Source of the DNA: an uncultured Cohaesibacter sp.
GTDB taxonomy: Bacteria; Pseudomonadota; Alphaproteobacteria; Rhizobiales; Cohaesibacteraceae
DNA length: 64,000 bases
Direction of reading: 5' to 3'
Assembly: GCF_963682185.1 (NCBI RefSeq)
Contig: NZ_OY821667.1
Coordinates: 638,109 to 702,108 of the forward strand
Below the pieces are notes generated by a model that saw nothing but the letters and a program-made list of their open reading frames with translations, was not told the origin of the DNA and made no database searches. A program made the position numbers and the translations under genes. Of the stretch, positions 1-9,068 are shown piece after piece (position 1 is the first letter of the stretch; each line of letters opens with the position of its first letter).

Positions 1-1047
1 GGCAATGACAAAACGAAACTGCTTAATACCCCCGGCCGTCGAACCCGAGCAGGCACCAAAGAAGGTCAGTATGAGGAAGATAACGACAAACAGCGCGCCC
101 CATTCCTGATAGTCCCCAGCGCCATAGCCCGTGGTTGTCACAATGGAGATGACGTCGAATAGGGAAATGGCGAAATCTTCGATCACCGGACCAGGGGAAA
201 GCCATTGCTTGGCAAAGAAAATACCGATGGCCGCAATCAGAACACCCTTGAGATAAAGCCCGATCTGCGGGTCCCGTCCCCTGTCCGCCGTGAAGAAGCG
301 AATCATATAGAGAAAGGGCAAACCGCCAAAAAACATGAACAGCGATCCGGCAAAATAGATCCCGACACTATTAAAATGCGCCATGGAGCCATCCGAGGTG
401 GAATATCCCCCCGTTGAAAGCGTCGTCATGGCGTGGTTGACCGCTTCAAAGAAAGTCATGCCCAGAGCAAAATAAGCAAAGGCGCATGAAGCTGTCAGGA
501 ACATGTAGACAAAGGCAATCTTGACCGCGAACTCGCGGATGCGCGGATAGGGATTGTCACTCTGCTCGGAGGATTCCAGGAAAAACAGCTTTTGCCCACC
601 CGAACCGAGCATGGGCAGAATGGTGATGCCAATGGCGACGATACCCAGGCCACCGAGCCACTGCATAAGAGATCGCCAGAAGAGCAGCCCCGGCGCCATG
701 GTATCAAGGCCGCTGAGCACGGTAGAGCCCGTTGTAGTAAAGCCGGAAGCGGATTCGAAATAGGCATCGGCATAGCTGATGCCAAGCGAGGAGAAATAGA
801 GCGGTAACGCCGCAAAAGCACTGAGCACGAACCAGCTGCCATTCACAAACAGAATCGAGCTGCGAATGGACCACTCCCCCTCCTGCCCACGCATGGCCAG
901 AAACAGCGCTACGCCAAATCCGATGGATATGGAGCCTCCGCCAAGAAAGGCGTGCCAGTCTGTGCTTTGGTATGCCAGATCGATAAGCGCGGGAAAAAAC
1001 ATCATCCCGCCCAATGCGGCAATCAATATCCCGAGTGCTGAAAGCAC
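1..1047 (-). CDS. trkH: TrkH-family potassium uptake protein (C-terminal part outside window)
   Basis: Integral membrane subunit of the Trk/Ktr K+ uptake system. The window holds 349 codons of a protein that usually has about 480 residues; the reading frame runs off the left edge. The frame starts at a GTG with a GAGGTGA ribosome binding site just upstream. Hydrophobic segments alternate with P-loop-like stretches typical of the four-fold TrkH pore, including FESASGFTTTGST, NHAMTTLSTGGYST and VTTTGYGAGD, each carrying the filter-type glycine, and GACSGSTAGGIKQFRF before the edge. No trkA is visible, so the NAD-binding partner must lie elsewhere. The family is clear; the choice between TrkH and TrkG naming is not. 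Confidence 0.9.
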   Translation of the reverse strand, partial: MLSALGILIAALGGMMFFPALIDLAYQSTDWHAFLGGGSISIGFGVALFLAMRGQEGEWSIRSSILFVNGSWFVLSAFAALPLYFSSLGISYADAYFESASGFTTTGSTVLSGLDTMAPGLLFWRSLMQWLGGLGIVAIGITILPMLGSGGQKLFFLESSEQSDNPYPRIREFAVKIAFVYMFLTASCAFAYFALGMTFFEAVNHAMTTLSTGGYSTSDGSMAHFNSVGIYFAGSLFMFFGGLPFLYMIRFFTADRGRDPQIGLYLKGVLIAAIGIFFAKQWLSPGPVIEDFAISLFDVISIVTTTGYGAGDYQEWGALFVVIFLILTFFGACSGSTAGGIKQFRFVIA

Positions 1048-1254
1048 GGGGTCACCTCTTTATTGCGGACTCATCTGGACTGTTTATCCACCAAACGAAC
1101 TCCGGGTCAAGCATAAGCATCGTGATTGCCGATCAAGACTATACAGCTTGCGGGCACAATGGAGCAGAGCTTACTCTGCATCGGCTCTCTTGCAAAGTGT
1201 TTGATAGACTTCACTCTTCCCGGCCTCATTCCATAGAGGAGCATCTGCCCGGGC

Positions 1255-1650
1255 TTATGCCTCGAGCAGATCCGTACCATAGGAATTATCAACCGTGCAC
1301 AGCCATTGGCCCTCTGATGAGCGCTTGAAAACATAACTGGCCCGACGCACAAGCGTCAGATCCCAGCCATCAGAATCAACCGTATCCAGAAAGGTCTTCA
1401 TCACGACCAGAGCCGTATCGCCCCCTTCAAACACTTCCATAGGGCCTTGCCTTACGGTGAGCTTGTGCTTGAAATGCTCGGCAATGGCGACAAAGGCTTT
1501 TTTGATCGCGTCCTTGCCTGTAACAGCCAGACCGGGTTTGACGACCAGCGTCGCATCCTCGGCATAGAAATCCATCAGGCTGTCGAAATCCTCAGCCGAG
1601 ATCGCTTTATCGGCAGCCTCGATCACAGTGTGTAATGCTTGGGAGGTCAT
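1255..1650 (-). CDS. SnoaL-like / NTF2-fold small protein
   Basis: A 131-residue cytosolic protein with the layout of the NTF2-like (SnoaL, DUF4440/YybH) superfamily: an N-terminal helix (TVIEAADKAISAEDFDSLMDFY), the YAEDATLVV strand that lines the cone-shaped pocket, a GKDAIKKAFVAIAEHF helix, and a strand-rich C-terminal half with a WDLTLVRRASYVF sheet. Members are small enzymes, binding proteins or stress-related proteins, so no substrate can be named. The ATG has a good AAGGAGA site. It lies directly downstream of a hairpin terminator and a short Ile/Leu-rich leader frame (1686-1795), which suggests attenuation control. Confidence 0.75.
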   Translation of the reverse strand: MTSQALHTVIEAADKAISAEDFDSLMDFYAEDATLVVKPGLAVTGKDAIKKAFVAIAEHFKHKLTVRQGPMEVFEGGDTALVVMKTFLDTVDSDGWDLTLVRRASYVFKRSSEGQWLCTVDNSYGTDLLEA

Positions 1651-1685
1651 GTCCGTCTCCTTGAAAAATACCCACGAGACGGCAC

Positions 1686-1709
1686 AAAAAAACCCGCCTC
1701 AGGCGGGTT
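1686..1709 (-). terminator. Intrinsic terminator, possibly the terminator arm of an attenuator
   Basis: On the minus strand AACCCGCC and GGCGGGTT form an 8-bp stem with a TGA loop, followed by a run of seven T. It lies 36 nt before the start of the SnoaL-like gene, inside that gene's leader rather than behind a gene, which is unusual for a simple terminator. Confidence 0.75.
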
Positions 1710-1744
1710 CCGGTAAGTGATATGCACATACGAAAGCCCACCAT

Positions 1745-1795
1745 TCAAAGAATGGTGAGAATAATCGACTGATACTGGTGGCACATCTGTTTCAT
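1745..1795 (-). promoter_or_regulatory. Candidate leader-peptide attenuator upstream of the SnoaL-like gene
   Basis: A 16-codon frame encodes MKQMCHQYQSIILTIL. Its last codons (Ile Ile Leu Thr Ile Leu) and its stop overlap the 5' arm of a hairpin, CACCATTC/GAATGGTG (1739-1757). The 3' part of that hairpin, GGTGGG, can instead pair with CCCGCC of the downstream terminator (six pairs, one G-U). This gives the 1:2, 2:3, 3:4 arrangement of ribosome-mediated attenuators. The layout is read from the sequence; regulation is inferred, and the leader's own ribosome site is weak. Confidence 0.4.
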
Positions 1796-1864
1796 ATCCA
1801 AGCATTTATCGCCAAATCACGCGCAATGCAAGCACCTATCGAGAAAGGTGCGATGTTTGGCACA

Positions 1865-2110
1865 TCATTCGCCACCAAAGAAATGCTGATAGAGCAAGGA
1901 AAGCGCCAGCAGAAAGCCCGCGGCGAGCGTCAGGATATTCTTGAGCAACTCAACGCCATCAGCCCGACCCGTGGCCGGATCGATCAGGCTTCCGAATATG
2001 CCATTGGGAAACGCCGCCCGCATGATTGCACTCGCGCTCATCAGGGAGACAAGCGCGAAGGCAAAGAACAGCAGCAAACTCCTGAGCCATCCGGGCATGT
2101 GAGGAAACAT
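1865..2110 (-). CDS. Small two-helix membrane protein, unknown function
   Basis: An 81-residue frame with two clear hydrophobic segments (about residues 9-30 and 58-75) separated by a polar loop. No family is recognised. It starts right after the clpA terminator, at ATG 2110 or at the fifth codon, also ATG, and no strong ribosome site is visible. Its hydrophobic pattern and intact length argue for a real gene, but its position behind a terminator means it needs its own promoter or read-through from clpA. Confidence 0.45.
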   Translation of the reverse strand: MFPHMPGWLRSLLLFFAFALVSLMSASAIMRAAFPNGIFGSLIDPATGRADGVELLKNILTLAAGFLLALSLLYQHFFGGE

Positions 2111-2114
2111 GATG

Positions 2115-2143
2115 AAAAAAGCGCCACCGTTACCGCTGGCGCT
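2115..2143 (-). terminator. clpA terminator
   Basis: AGCGCCA/TGGCGCT forms a 7-bp stem on the minus strand, followed by six T, starting 9 nt after the clpA stop codon. A T-run also follows the inverted repeat on the plus strand, so it may work both ways. Confidence 0.8.
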
Positions 2144-2151
2144 CCTTTTTG

Positions 2152-4596
2152 CTATTTCTTGTCGACCTTGGCAACGCTGGGCACCGACGCCTTTTTCTTG
2201 GACGAAGTCCGGCGAGAGCCCTTCTTAGTCTCATCAGCGCTGGAGGCCTTGGCTTCGCCCTTGCCATCGGCCTTCTTAGCTTTCGTGCTATCGGCCTTGG
2301 GCTCATCCTCTTCGATCACGGACAGGAACAGCTTTTCCATATTGTCCAGATCGATATCAACCCGCACCGTGCCGCCTTTGGTCAATTTGCCAAACAGAAT
2401 CTCTTCAGCCAGAGGCCGCTTGATATGCTCCTGAATGACTCGGCCCAACGGACGTGCGCCCATTTTCGGATCATAGCCCTTCTTGGCAAGCCATGCGGTG
2501 GCCGCATCGGTCAGCTCGAAGGTCACACCACGATCGGCCAACTGGGCTTCCAGCTGCATGACGAACTTGCGCACGACCTGATGAATGACTTCCGTCGGCA
2601 GAGCCGCAAACGGAATGACAGCATCAAGACGGTTGCGAAATTCCGGCGTGAACAGCTTGTTGATCGCTTCCTCGTCATCCCCGGAACGCTCGGACTGGGT
2701 GAAGCCGATAGCCGGCTTATCCATTTCTGCAGCACCGGCATTGGTCGTCATGACCAGAATGACGTTGCGGAAGTCCACCTGCTTGCCGTTATGGTCGGTC
2801 AGCTTACCGTGATCCATCACCTGCAGCAGAATGTTGTAAAGATCCGGATGCGCCTTCTCGATCTCGTCAAGCAGCAACACACAATGCGGATGCTGATCAA
2901 CGCCATCGGTCAGAAGACCGCCCTGATCAAAGCCGACATAGCCCGGAGGCGCACCGATCAGGCGCGAAATGGTGTGCTTCTCCATATATTCCGACATGTC
3001 GAAGCGCAGCAGTTCCACACCCATCAGATCAGCCAGCTGACGCGTCACCTCAGTTTTACCGACCCCTGTCGGGCCGGAAAAGAGATAACTACCGATCGGC
3101 TTTTCTGGCTCGCGCAATCCGGCACGGGCCAGCTTGATCTGGCTGGTCAGTGCATCAATGGCCAGATCCTGTCCATACACCATCCGCTTGAGGTTCACCT
3201 CAAGATTGGACAGGACTTCCCTGTCATCCTTGGAAACGGTTTTCGGCGGAATGCGTGCCATCGTGGCAACGGTGGCTTCCACTTCCTTGGCCGAAATGCT
3301 CTTGCGGCGACGCGAAACCGGCAGCAGCTGTTGCGCAGCGCCTGTTTCATCTATCACATCAATGGCCTTGTCCGGCAGTTTCCTGTCATGGATATAGCGA
3401 GCAGAAAGCTCCACCGCAGACTTGATGGCGTCATTGGTGAATTTCACACTGTGATAGTCCTCGAAATAAGGCTTCAGCCCTTTCAGAATGTCGATGGCAT
3501 CCGGCAGGGATGGTTCATTGACATCGATTTTCTGGAACCGGCGCACCAAAGCACGGTCCTTCTCGAAGAACTGGCGATATTCCTTGTAGGTGGTCGAGCC
3601 CATGCAGCGCAAATTGCCCGCAGCCAGCGATGGCTTGAGCAGGTTGGATGCATCCATGGCCCCGCCAGAGGTCGCGCCAGCACCGATCACCGTATGGATC
3701 TCGTCAATGAAGAGGATCGCCCCTTCATATTCTTCGATCTCCTTGATAACGCGTTTGAGGCGCTCTTCAAAGTCGCCCCGATAACGGGTCCCGGCCAGCA
3801 GGGTGCCCATATCGAGCGAAAAGATCGTCGCCCCTTTCAGAACGTCAGGCACCTTGTCGTCGACAATGCGCTTGGCAAGCCCTTCAGCAATCGCGGTTTT
3901 GCCCACTCCGGGGTCACCGACAAACAGCGGGTTGTTCTTGGAGCGCCGGCAGAGCACCTGAATGGTCCGATGGATCTCGGCATCACGCCCGATGAGAATA
4001 TCGATTTTCCCGTCGCGCGCCTTTTCATTCAGATTGACAGCATAGGCCTTGAGTGCTTCGGCCTTGTTACCGCCCTCTTCCTCGTCTTCCTCGAAATCGA
4101 AATCATCATCCATGTCATCGTCGGCACCGGTTGGCGGCACACCATCCGATATCCCCGGCGCCTTTGCGATGCCATGAGAAATATAATTGACCGCGTCATA
4201 GCGGGTCATGTCCTGATCATGCAGGAAGTAGGCTGCATGGCTTTCCCGTTCCGCAAAAATGGCAACCAGAACATTCGCTCCGGTCACTTCTTCGCGGCCC
4301 GAGGACTGCACATGAATGACAGCCCGCTGAATAACGCGCTGGAATCCTGCCGTTGGCTTGGAATCCTGCCCCTTGTCCACCACAAGATTGGAAAGCTCAT
4401 TGTCGATATAATCGAGCAAGTTCTTTTCCAACAGGTCCAAATCCACCCCACAGGCACGCATCACCGCCGCCGCGTCACTATCTTCAATCAACGCGAACAG
4501 CAGATGTTCAAGTGTAGCGAACTCCTGAAACCGCTCATTCGCGGTCATCAGAGCTTTGTGCAGGGCAGCTTCCAGACTGTTAGAAAATGATGGCAC
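2152..4596 (-). CDS. clpA: ATP-dependent Clp protease ATP-binding subunit ClpA
   Basis: Hexameric AAA+ unfoldase that feeds substrates to ClpP; with ClpS it degrades N-degron proteins. The 814 residues contain the Clp N-domain (about 1-145), an acidic linker (159-174, almost all Asp/Glu), the first AAA module with Walker A GDPGVGKT (227-234), and a second module with GPTGVGKTE. An [20 protein letters not shown] helix closes the D2 small domain. The protein is longer than E. coli ClpA (758) because of a Lys/Ser/Ala-rich tail of about 60 residues after the conserved core. It is co-transcribed with clpS, 9 nt upstream, and ends in a terminator. Confidence 0.97.
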   Translation of the reverse strand: MPSFSNSLEAALHKALMTANERFQEFATLEHLLFALIEDSDAAAVMRACGVDLDLLEKNLLDYIDNELSNLVVDKGQDSKPTAGFQRVIQRAVIHVQSSGREEVTGANVLVAIFAERESHAAYFLHDQDMTRYDAVNYISHGIAKAPGISDGVPPTGADDDMDDDFDFEEDEEEGGNKAEALKAYAVNLNEKARDGKIDILIGRDAEIHRTIQVLCRRSKNNPLFVGDPGVGKTAIAEGLAKRIVDDKVPDVLKGATIFSLDMGTLLAGTRYRGDFEERLKRVIKEIEEYEGAILFIDEIHTVIGAGATSGGAMDASNLLKPSLAAGNLRCMGSTTYKEYRQFFEKDRALVRRFQKIDVNEPSLPDAIDILKGLKPYFEDYHSVKFTNDAIKSAVELSARYIHDRKLPDKAIDVIDETGAAQQLLPVSRRRKSISAKEVEATVATMARIPPKTVSKDDREVLSNLEVNLKRMVYGQDLAIDALTSQIKLARAGLREPEKPIGSYLFSGPTGVGKTEVTRQLADLMGVELLRFDMSEYMEKHTISRLIGAPPGYVGFDQGGLLTDGVDQHPHCVLLLDEIEKAHPDLYNILLQVMDHGKLTDHNGKQVDFRNVILVMTTNAGAAEMDKPAIGFTQSERSGDDEEAINKLFTPEFRNRLDAVIPFAALPTEVIHQVVRKFVMQLEAQLADRGVTFELTDAATAWLAKKGYDPKMGARPLGRVIQEHIKRPLAEEILFGKLTKGGTVRVDIDLDNMEKLFLSVIEEDEPKADSTKAKKADGKGEAKASSADETKKGSRRTSSKKKASVPSVAKVDKK

Positions 4597-4605
4597 TTGG
4601 TATCC

Positions 4606-4950
4606 TCACTTTTTTTCCATGATGCATTGCAGCGGATGTTGGTGCTGATGGGCAAAGTCCATCACTTGGCTCACCTTGGTTTCCGCCACTTCATAGGTAA
4701 AGACGCCACACTCACCCACCCCGTGGTGGTGTACATGCAGCATAATACGGGTCGCATCTTCTCGGCCCTTGTTGAAAAACGCTTCTAAAACGTGAACAAC
4801 AAACTCCATTGGCGTGAAGTCATCATTCAACAGAAGGACCCGATACATATTAGGACGCTTGGTCTTGGGTTTTGACTTTGTTGTCACCCCAAGGTCTTCA
4901 TCTTCATCCAGGCGACGAATATCCTTACTCATTGCTTGAATTGTCTCCAC
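4606..4950 (-). CDS. clpS: ClpS adaptor protein
   Basis: Adaptor that binds the ClpA N-domain and delivers proteins with destabilising N-terminal residues. The 114-residue frame carries the family core: [16 protein letters not shown] (the NDD substrate-pocket motif), [41 protein letters not shown] and a C-terminal [10 protein letters not shown]. The flexible, charged N-terminal tail is the part known to enter the ClpA pore. The GTG at 4950 has GGGAGAA 6 nt upstream; an ATG at 4932 is an alternative. The clpA start follows 9 nt after the stop, so the two form an operon. Confidence 0.95.
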   Translation of the reverse strand: METIQAMSKDIRRLDEDEDLGVTTKSKPKTKRPNMYRVLLLNDDFTPMEFVVHVLEAFFNKGREDATRIMLHVHHHGVGECGVFTYEVAETKVSQVMDFAHQHQHPLQCIMEKK

Positions 4951-5395
4951 AAATTCTCCCGACCGGATGCCGGGTTGGTCTTCTTGAGCATCTCAGGCTT
5001 TTCCCCAGCCCAAATCACAAGGCTCGGGTGAGGTATTTTGAATCGAGACACTACAGGTATGAGTTTGACACACAAAAAACCCCAGATGCCACAAAATAAT
5101 GTAAGCATGCTCTCCTCTCATTGTAAGGGTATATGCTTTCATCGCCAAACACAGGTTAAAAATTAATTTTCGTTATATATTTCAATAATTTAAACATTCT
5201 CAACAAGCTAATACAAAATTAAAATTTTTCGCAAATTGCTTCTAATTGCGCATTTTTTACCTTTTCCTAACCGAGTTTCCATACCCTTTTTAAAAAGGAT
5301 GCGACAGGCTATACTCGCCTTCAAAGCGTCGCACTCGAAACAAACCTCAAAGCGGAAAAATCCGTCAGTCATGACAAACATTCAAAGGACGTCAA
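4951..5395. other. Divergent intergenic region between clpS and the carboxypeptidase gene
   Basis: 445 bases without a convincing gene. The part from about 5150 to 5290 is very AT-rich. A TATACT hexamer at 5310-5315 could be the -10 box of the downstream carboxypeptidase gene, but no good -35 box accompanies it. The clpS promoter must also lie here, but I could not place it. Confidence 0.5.
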
Positions 5396-6886
5396 GTGTT
5401 TAGAGTAGCGTTCAGAGCCACATGGCGTGCAAATCCCGCACGCCCAGCCATTATGATCGCCGCAGCCATGGTCATGGTGATCGCCGCGCTGGCTTCCCCC
5501 CATTCCGCCCAGGCGGCCAACAGCAAATATGCCGGCTACGTCATCGATGTGAAAAGCGGCAAGGTTCTCTATTCAAACCACGCAAACTCCCCGCGTTATC
5601 CAGCTTCGCTTACGAAGATGATGACGCTGTATATGGCGTTTGAGCAGCTTGAAAAGGGAAAGATGTCGCTCAACAGCCGCCTCAAGGTTTCCAGACATGC
5701 CGCCGGTCAGGCCCCTTCCAAGCTGAACCTTAAACCTGGCAGCACCATCAAGATGAAGGATGCCATCCTCGCGCTCGTTACCAAATCAGCCAACGACGTG
5801 GCTGCCGTGATTGCCGAGAATATCGGCGGAACGGAATCCAAATTTGCGCGCATGATGACAGACAAGGCCCATTCCATTGGCATGAAGAACACGACCTTCA
5901 GAAACGCATCGGGCCTGCCCAACAAATATCAGAAGACCACTGCAGCTGATATGGCCCTGCTCGGACGTGCCCTTCAGGATCGGTTTCCAACCTATTACAA
6001 ATATTTCAACACGCGTGTGTTCCAATATGGCAAAGCCCGTTACGGCAACCACAACAAGCTGTTGGGCCGCGTCAAGGGCGTTGACGGCATCAAAACCGGC
6101 TATACCCGCGCCTCCGGCTTCAACCTTGTCACGAACGTCAAAACCGGTGACCGCCACATCGTGGCCGTGGTCATGGGTGGGCGGACAGGCGCAAGCCGTG
6201 ACGCACAGATGCGCAAGCTGATCAAGGAATATCTGCCAAAAGCCAAAACCGGCCGCCGCATGACAGCAATGGTCGGCGTTCCTGCTGCACGTCGCTATAT
6301 TGAATTGGCTGAAACCATTCGTTTGCCACAAGCCAAAACCCTGTCGCCAGCCCAGCCCATGCTCGTTGCATCTGCTGCGCCTCAGCCGGCTCCTGTGAAT
6401 TTGGTAATGGCTGATACGGCTCAGGTTTCCACTCTGCCACAGGCAAGTGCGGTGACCGGATCTACGCTGCGTCGCGCTATCGCCGATACAGCGCAATCCA
6501 TGCCGACACCGCGTCCTCGCCTGACAACAGCAGCCTTGGCCATTCCGCCCCTGCCGCGTCCGGCCAACGACCCGATCGGCGATTTGTCCACCCATGAAGC
6601 TCCGCTTCCAGAGGCAGCGCCAAACCGGGGCGGCGTTCCGGCCGGCTGGCAGATCCAGCTCAGCGCAACGCCTTCGCTTGAAGCAGCCAACGAGATTCTC
6701 GACAAGGCCAGAGCAAGCAACGGACGCATGCTGAACGGCCGCGTCAACCACACGGAAACGGTCGAGAAAGGGAGTACCACCCTTTACCGAGCACGTTTTG
6801 CCGGTTTCCCGAGCAAGTCTTCCGCACGAGATGCCTGTAAAACTCTGAAGAAACAGAATTTTGCCTGTCTGGCACTGAATCCTTAA
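5396..6886 (+). CDS. D-alanyl-D-alanine carboxypeptidase (S11) with SPOR domain
   Basis: Periplasmic penicillin-binding protein that trims the terminal D-Ala from peptidoglycan stem peptides. Residues 1-40 are a signal peptide ending in AQA. The catalytic motifs are all present: SLTK (71-74), SAN (131-133) and KTG (233-235). After a Pro/Ala-rich linker, a C-terminal SPOR-like domain (about 417-496, from WQIQLSATPSLEAA) probably targets the enzyme to denuded septal glycan. The GTG start has AAAGGA 8 nt upstream; no in-frame ATG gives a full signal peptide. It is a single gene, convergent with the J-domain gene. Confidence 0.93.
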   Translation: MFRVAFRATWRANPARPAIMIAAAMVMVIAALASPHSAQAANSKYAGYVIDVKSGKVLYSNHANSPRYPASLTKMMTLYMAFEQLEKGKMSLNSRLKVSRHAAGQAPSKLNLKPGSTIKMKDAILALVTKSANDVAAVIAENIGGTESKFARMMTDKAHSIGMKNTTFRNASGLPNKYQKTTAADMALLGRALQDRFPTYYKYFNTRVFQYGKARYGNHNKLLGRVKGVDGIKTGYTRASGFNLVTNVKTGDRHIVAVVMGGRTGASRDAQMRKLIKEYLPKAKTGRRMTAMVGVPAARRYIELAETIRLPQAKTLSPAQPMLVASAAPQPAPVNLVMADTAQVSTLPQASAVTGSTLRRAIADTAQSMPTPRPRLTTAALAIPPLPRPANDPIGDLSTHEAPLPEAAPNRGGVPAGWQIQLSATPSLEAANEILDKARASNGRMLNGRVNHTETVEKGSTTLYRARFAGFPSKSSARDACKTLKKQNFACLALNP

Positions 6887-6907
6887 GAGTAATTGAGTAG
6901 TAGGAGA

Positions 6908-7603
6908 TCAGTCATGTTTTCCGAGCAGAACGGACTTGGCAGCGTTGATCTTGGAAGCAAGAAAGGTGGAGCCCCCGTGGTCCGGGTGGAGCCGCTTCAT
7001 GAGACGCCGGTGCGCCTCAACAACTTCCACATCGCTGGCACCCGCCGCAAGCCCAAGCACCTGATAGGCTTCCTCCTTGGTCATGGGGCCAGAGTCCGTC
7101 GTGCTTCCTTCCCTCGCTGCAGGGTCAATATTGAAGCGTTCTCGCCAGTCGGGATGCCGGCCGTCAAGATACGCTTCAAGTAGATCGCGACTTTCCTTGT
7201 CGCCACCAACTTCTTGCCAGAGGCTGTTCAATTCAGCCTCTGTCAAACTATCCAGCTCCCGCCCTTCGAACGAACCGGCCAATACCTGCCCGATGATGAT
7301 GCCGGTATCATGATCCAGCGTCATTTCCAACGCAGCCGTCCGCACAGTCGACCCTCTGCCGCTCTCCTTGTCGGCTCCGGCGAGATAGGATTTCTTCCTC
7401 AACAGCGACCAGGCAAACAGCGCCAGCGGCATGGCCACCACCCACTGCCTGCGAAACAGGAAGAAGGCCGCCAGGATCAGGAAGAACACGCCCCCCAGCT
7501 TATAGACCAGCGACAACACATCGCCAGCAGGCGCATAGGCAGCCCAGCGCACCAACAGAACAATGCCGACGAAAAACAGAAATCCGGCCAGTAGATAAAT
7601 CAT
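6908..7603 (-). CDS. Membrane-anchored J-domain protein
   Basis: A 231-residue DnaJ-like co-chaperone with the J domain at the C-terminus. Three hydrophobic segments (about 1-20, 34-50, 53-68) anchor the N-terminus; a cytosolic linker follows, and the J domain (about 174-231) contains HPD at 206-208, the motif that stimulates Hsp70 ATPase. The arrangement resembles DjlA/TIM14-like proteins, with the J domain last. It begins 17 nt after the VWA-protein gene, so the two are probably one operon. The client is unknown. Confidence 0.85.
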   Translation of the reverse strand: MIYLLAGFLFFVGIVLLVRWAAYAPAGDVLSLVYKLGGVFFLILAAFFLFRRQWVVAMPLALFAWSLLRKKSYLAGADKESGRGSTVRTAALEMTLDHDTGIIIGQVLAGSFEGRELDSLTEAELNSLWQEVGGDKESRDLLEAYLDGRHPDWRERFNIDPAAREGSTTDSGPMTKEEAYQVLGLAAGASDVEVVEAHRRLMKRLHPDHGGSTFLASKINAAKSVLLGKHD

Positions 7604-7620
7604 CTTGTATCGCTCATCCC

Positions 7621-8361
7621 TTATCGCGAGGAAGTCGGTCCGGGCAGCTGCTTCTGCAAATCGCGCGGCAAACGGCTCACATCCCTGCCAGACGCAGCAT
7701 AGGCTGCAATGCCCTTCAAATAGTCGGCCAACTTTAGCTTGGCCCCTGCATCGAACTGACCATAAGCGCCACCGGTCAATCGCGCAATTGCCTTGAAGAC
7801 ATGGGCCGCCATCGCATCATTGCCTTCCTGAAAGACGAACACCGGCACGCCCTTGAGCGCAATATCACCGGCCAGCCCGACGATTACATCGGGGTCTTCT
7901 TCCACACAATCGCCGACATAGACAACAGCGTCGATCCTGGTTTCCAGAACTTCATTTTTCACATGCTGCAAAATGCGGCCGATTTGCGTGCGCCCCGCAC
8001 GGCAATCAAACCGTTCCATCCAGCCAGTCATGTCTGCCGCCGACCGTGTCCAGCGGCTGGCGCGACATTCGCTCGTACCACGAAAATAGACAAGCTGGGT
8101 GGCAAGGCCGCCATGAGTCTCGGCAACCTCGAACATTTCCTTTTGCAGTGAACAGGCAACATCCCAAGTCGGCTGACGTGACATGGTGGCATCCAGAGCA
8201 AACAGAAGATTCCCGCTGGCAGGTTTCAGCCCTTTGGCTTCTTGCGCTTTGCGCACCATTTTCGCCCTGGAGAGAAACGCCGCCACCTCGCCTTTGTCAG
8301 AGCGGACTTCCGGCGTGGTCTGAGTCGATTTTTCAACCAGCTGATCTTGCTTCTTGACCAT
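7621..8361 (-). CDS. VWA-domain protein
   Basis: A 246-residue soluble protein. Residues 50-220 resemble a von Willebrand A fold: LLFALDATMSRQPTW carries a variant MIDAS motif D57-x-T59-x-S61, and a later strand AVVYVGDCVEED supplies a further acidic site, followed by KGVPVFVFQEG. The N-terminal 45 residues are charged and probably helical. It has no signal peptide or membrane helix. The J-domain gene lies 17 nt downstream, which suggests a joint chaperone-type task, but no function is known to me. Confidence 0.75.
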   Translation of the reverse strand: MVKKQDQLVEKSTQTTPEVRSDKGEVAAFLSRAKMVRKAQEAKGLKPASGNLLFALDATMSRQPTWDVACSLQKEMFEVAETHGGLATQLVYFRGTSECRASRWTRSAADMTGWMERFDCRAGRTQIGRILQHVKNEVLETRIDAVVYVGDCVEEDPDVIVGLAGDIALKGVPVFVFQEGNDAMAAHVFKAIARLTGGAYGQFDAGAKLKLADYLKGIAAYAASGRDVSRLPRDLQKQLPGPTSSR

Positions 8362-8492
8362 GACGATCTGGGCCTCCCGAGCATTGTGTGATGTGGTCCG
8401 TTAAGGACCATTCATCCCCAATATTTAGGCATGCATTGAAAAAAGCCAACCAATCAAATGGTTCCGGAGCACCTTTGGACCGTCAAAGCAGC

Positions 8493-8927
8493 CTAGAGAA
8501 GCCCCAGATCCGCCAGTTCTCGCCGAAAATCTGCCGGTAGATCATCATCTTCGCGTAAAGGATCAAGGTCTCTGGGGGCCTCGGTATCCTTGAGATAACG
8601 CCACCCCTGAAAGGCGCGCTTGGGCTGGGACTCGGTGCGGATCAATGTCGGTTCCATCACGATCTGACAGCGCGATATGCCGTCCTCCCCAACGATCTGC
8701 CTGAGATCGATAATCGGCTGCCGGGCGAGTATCATGCCCTTGATCACCCAGTAGAGCGATCCTCCATCCAGAATTTCATCCCGCCGCTTGGGAGACATGC
8801 GCGTGGTATGAATATGCTCTTCCGGTTCGCCCGCAAGCGATTGCAAATGCCGCCTGTGTTCGATCCACCGTTCCAGATCATCGACACTGTCGACGCCAAC
8901 GCACAATTTTACAATATGAACTGTCAT
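8493..8927 (-). CDS. DUF1489-family protein
   Basis: A 144-residue cytosolic protein recognised as DUF1489, a family common in alphaproteobacteria and of unknown function. Typical stretches are HIVKLCVGVDSVDDLERW at the start, HTTRMSPKRRDEILDGGSLY, VIKGMILARQPIIDL and the C-terminal FQGWRYLKDTEAPRDL. It is a single minus-strand gene, divergent from the SDR-type gene at 9069. Confidence 0.85.
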   Translation of the reverse strand: MTVHIVKLCVGVDSVDDLERWIEHRRHLQSLAGEPEEHIHTTRMSPKRRDEILDGGSLYWVIKGMILARQPIIDLRQIVGEDGISRCQIVMEPTLIRTESQPKRAFQGWRYLKDTEAPRDLDPLREDDDLPADFRRELADLGLL

Positions 8928-9068
8928 GCCGGTTCCTTATCACGCTGTTCATACGCTATAAAGATAAGAACGGATCGCCAAAACTTGGCCATGGATTTAT
9001 GCACATTTTGCTATAAGTTACAAAAACGCGAATTTTGCAATTTGCACCTAAAGACAGGAAAAGACTCG

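Noticed and set aside
1739..1757. CACCATTC/GAATGGTG hairpin as a stand-alone terminator
   Set aside because: No T-run follows on either strand; it fits better as arm 1:2 of the attenuator-like leader.
1778..2434. A 218-codon plus-strand frame across the clpA end and the small membrane gene
   Set aside because: It runs across the clpA terminator on the opposite strand and has a random-looking composition.
2149..4590. An open plus-strand frame of about 813 codons opposite clpA
   Set aside because: It is the exact mirror of the clpA coding region; its protein is rich in low-probability residues (many His, Arg, Gln) and matches no family. ClpA motifs on the minus strand are complete.
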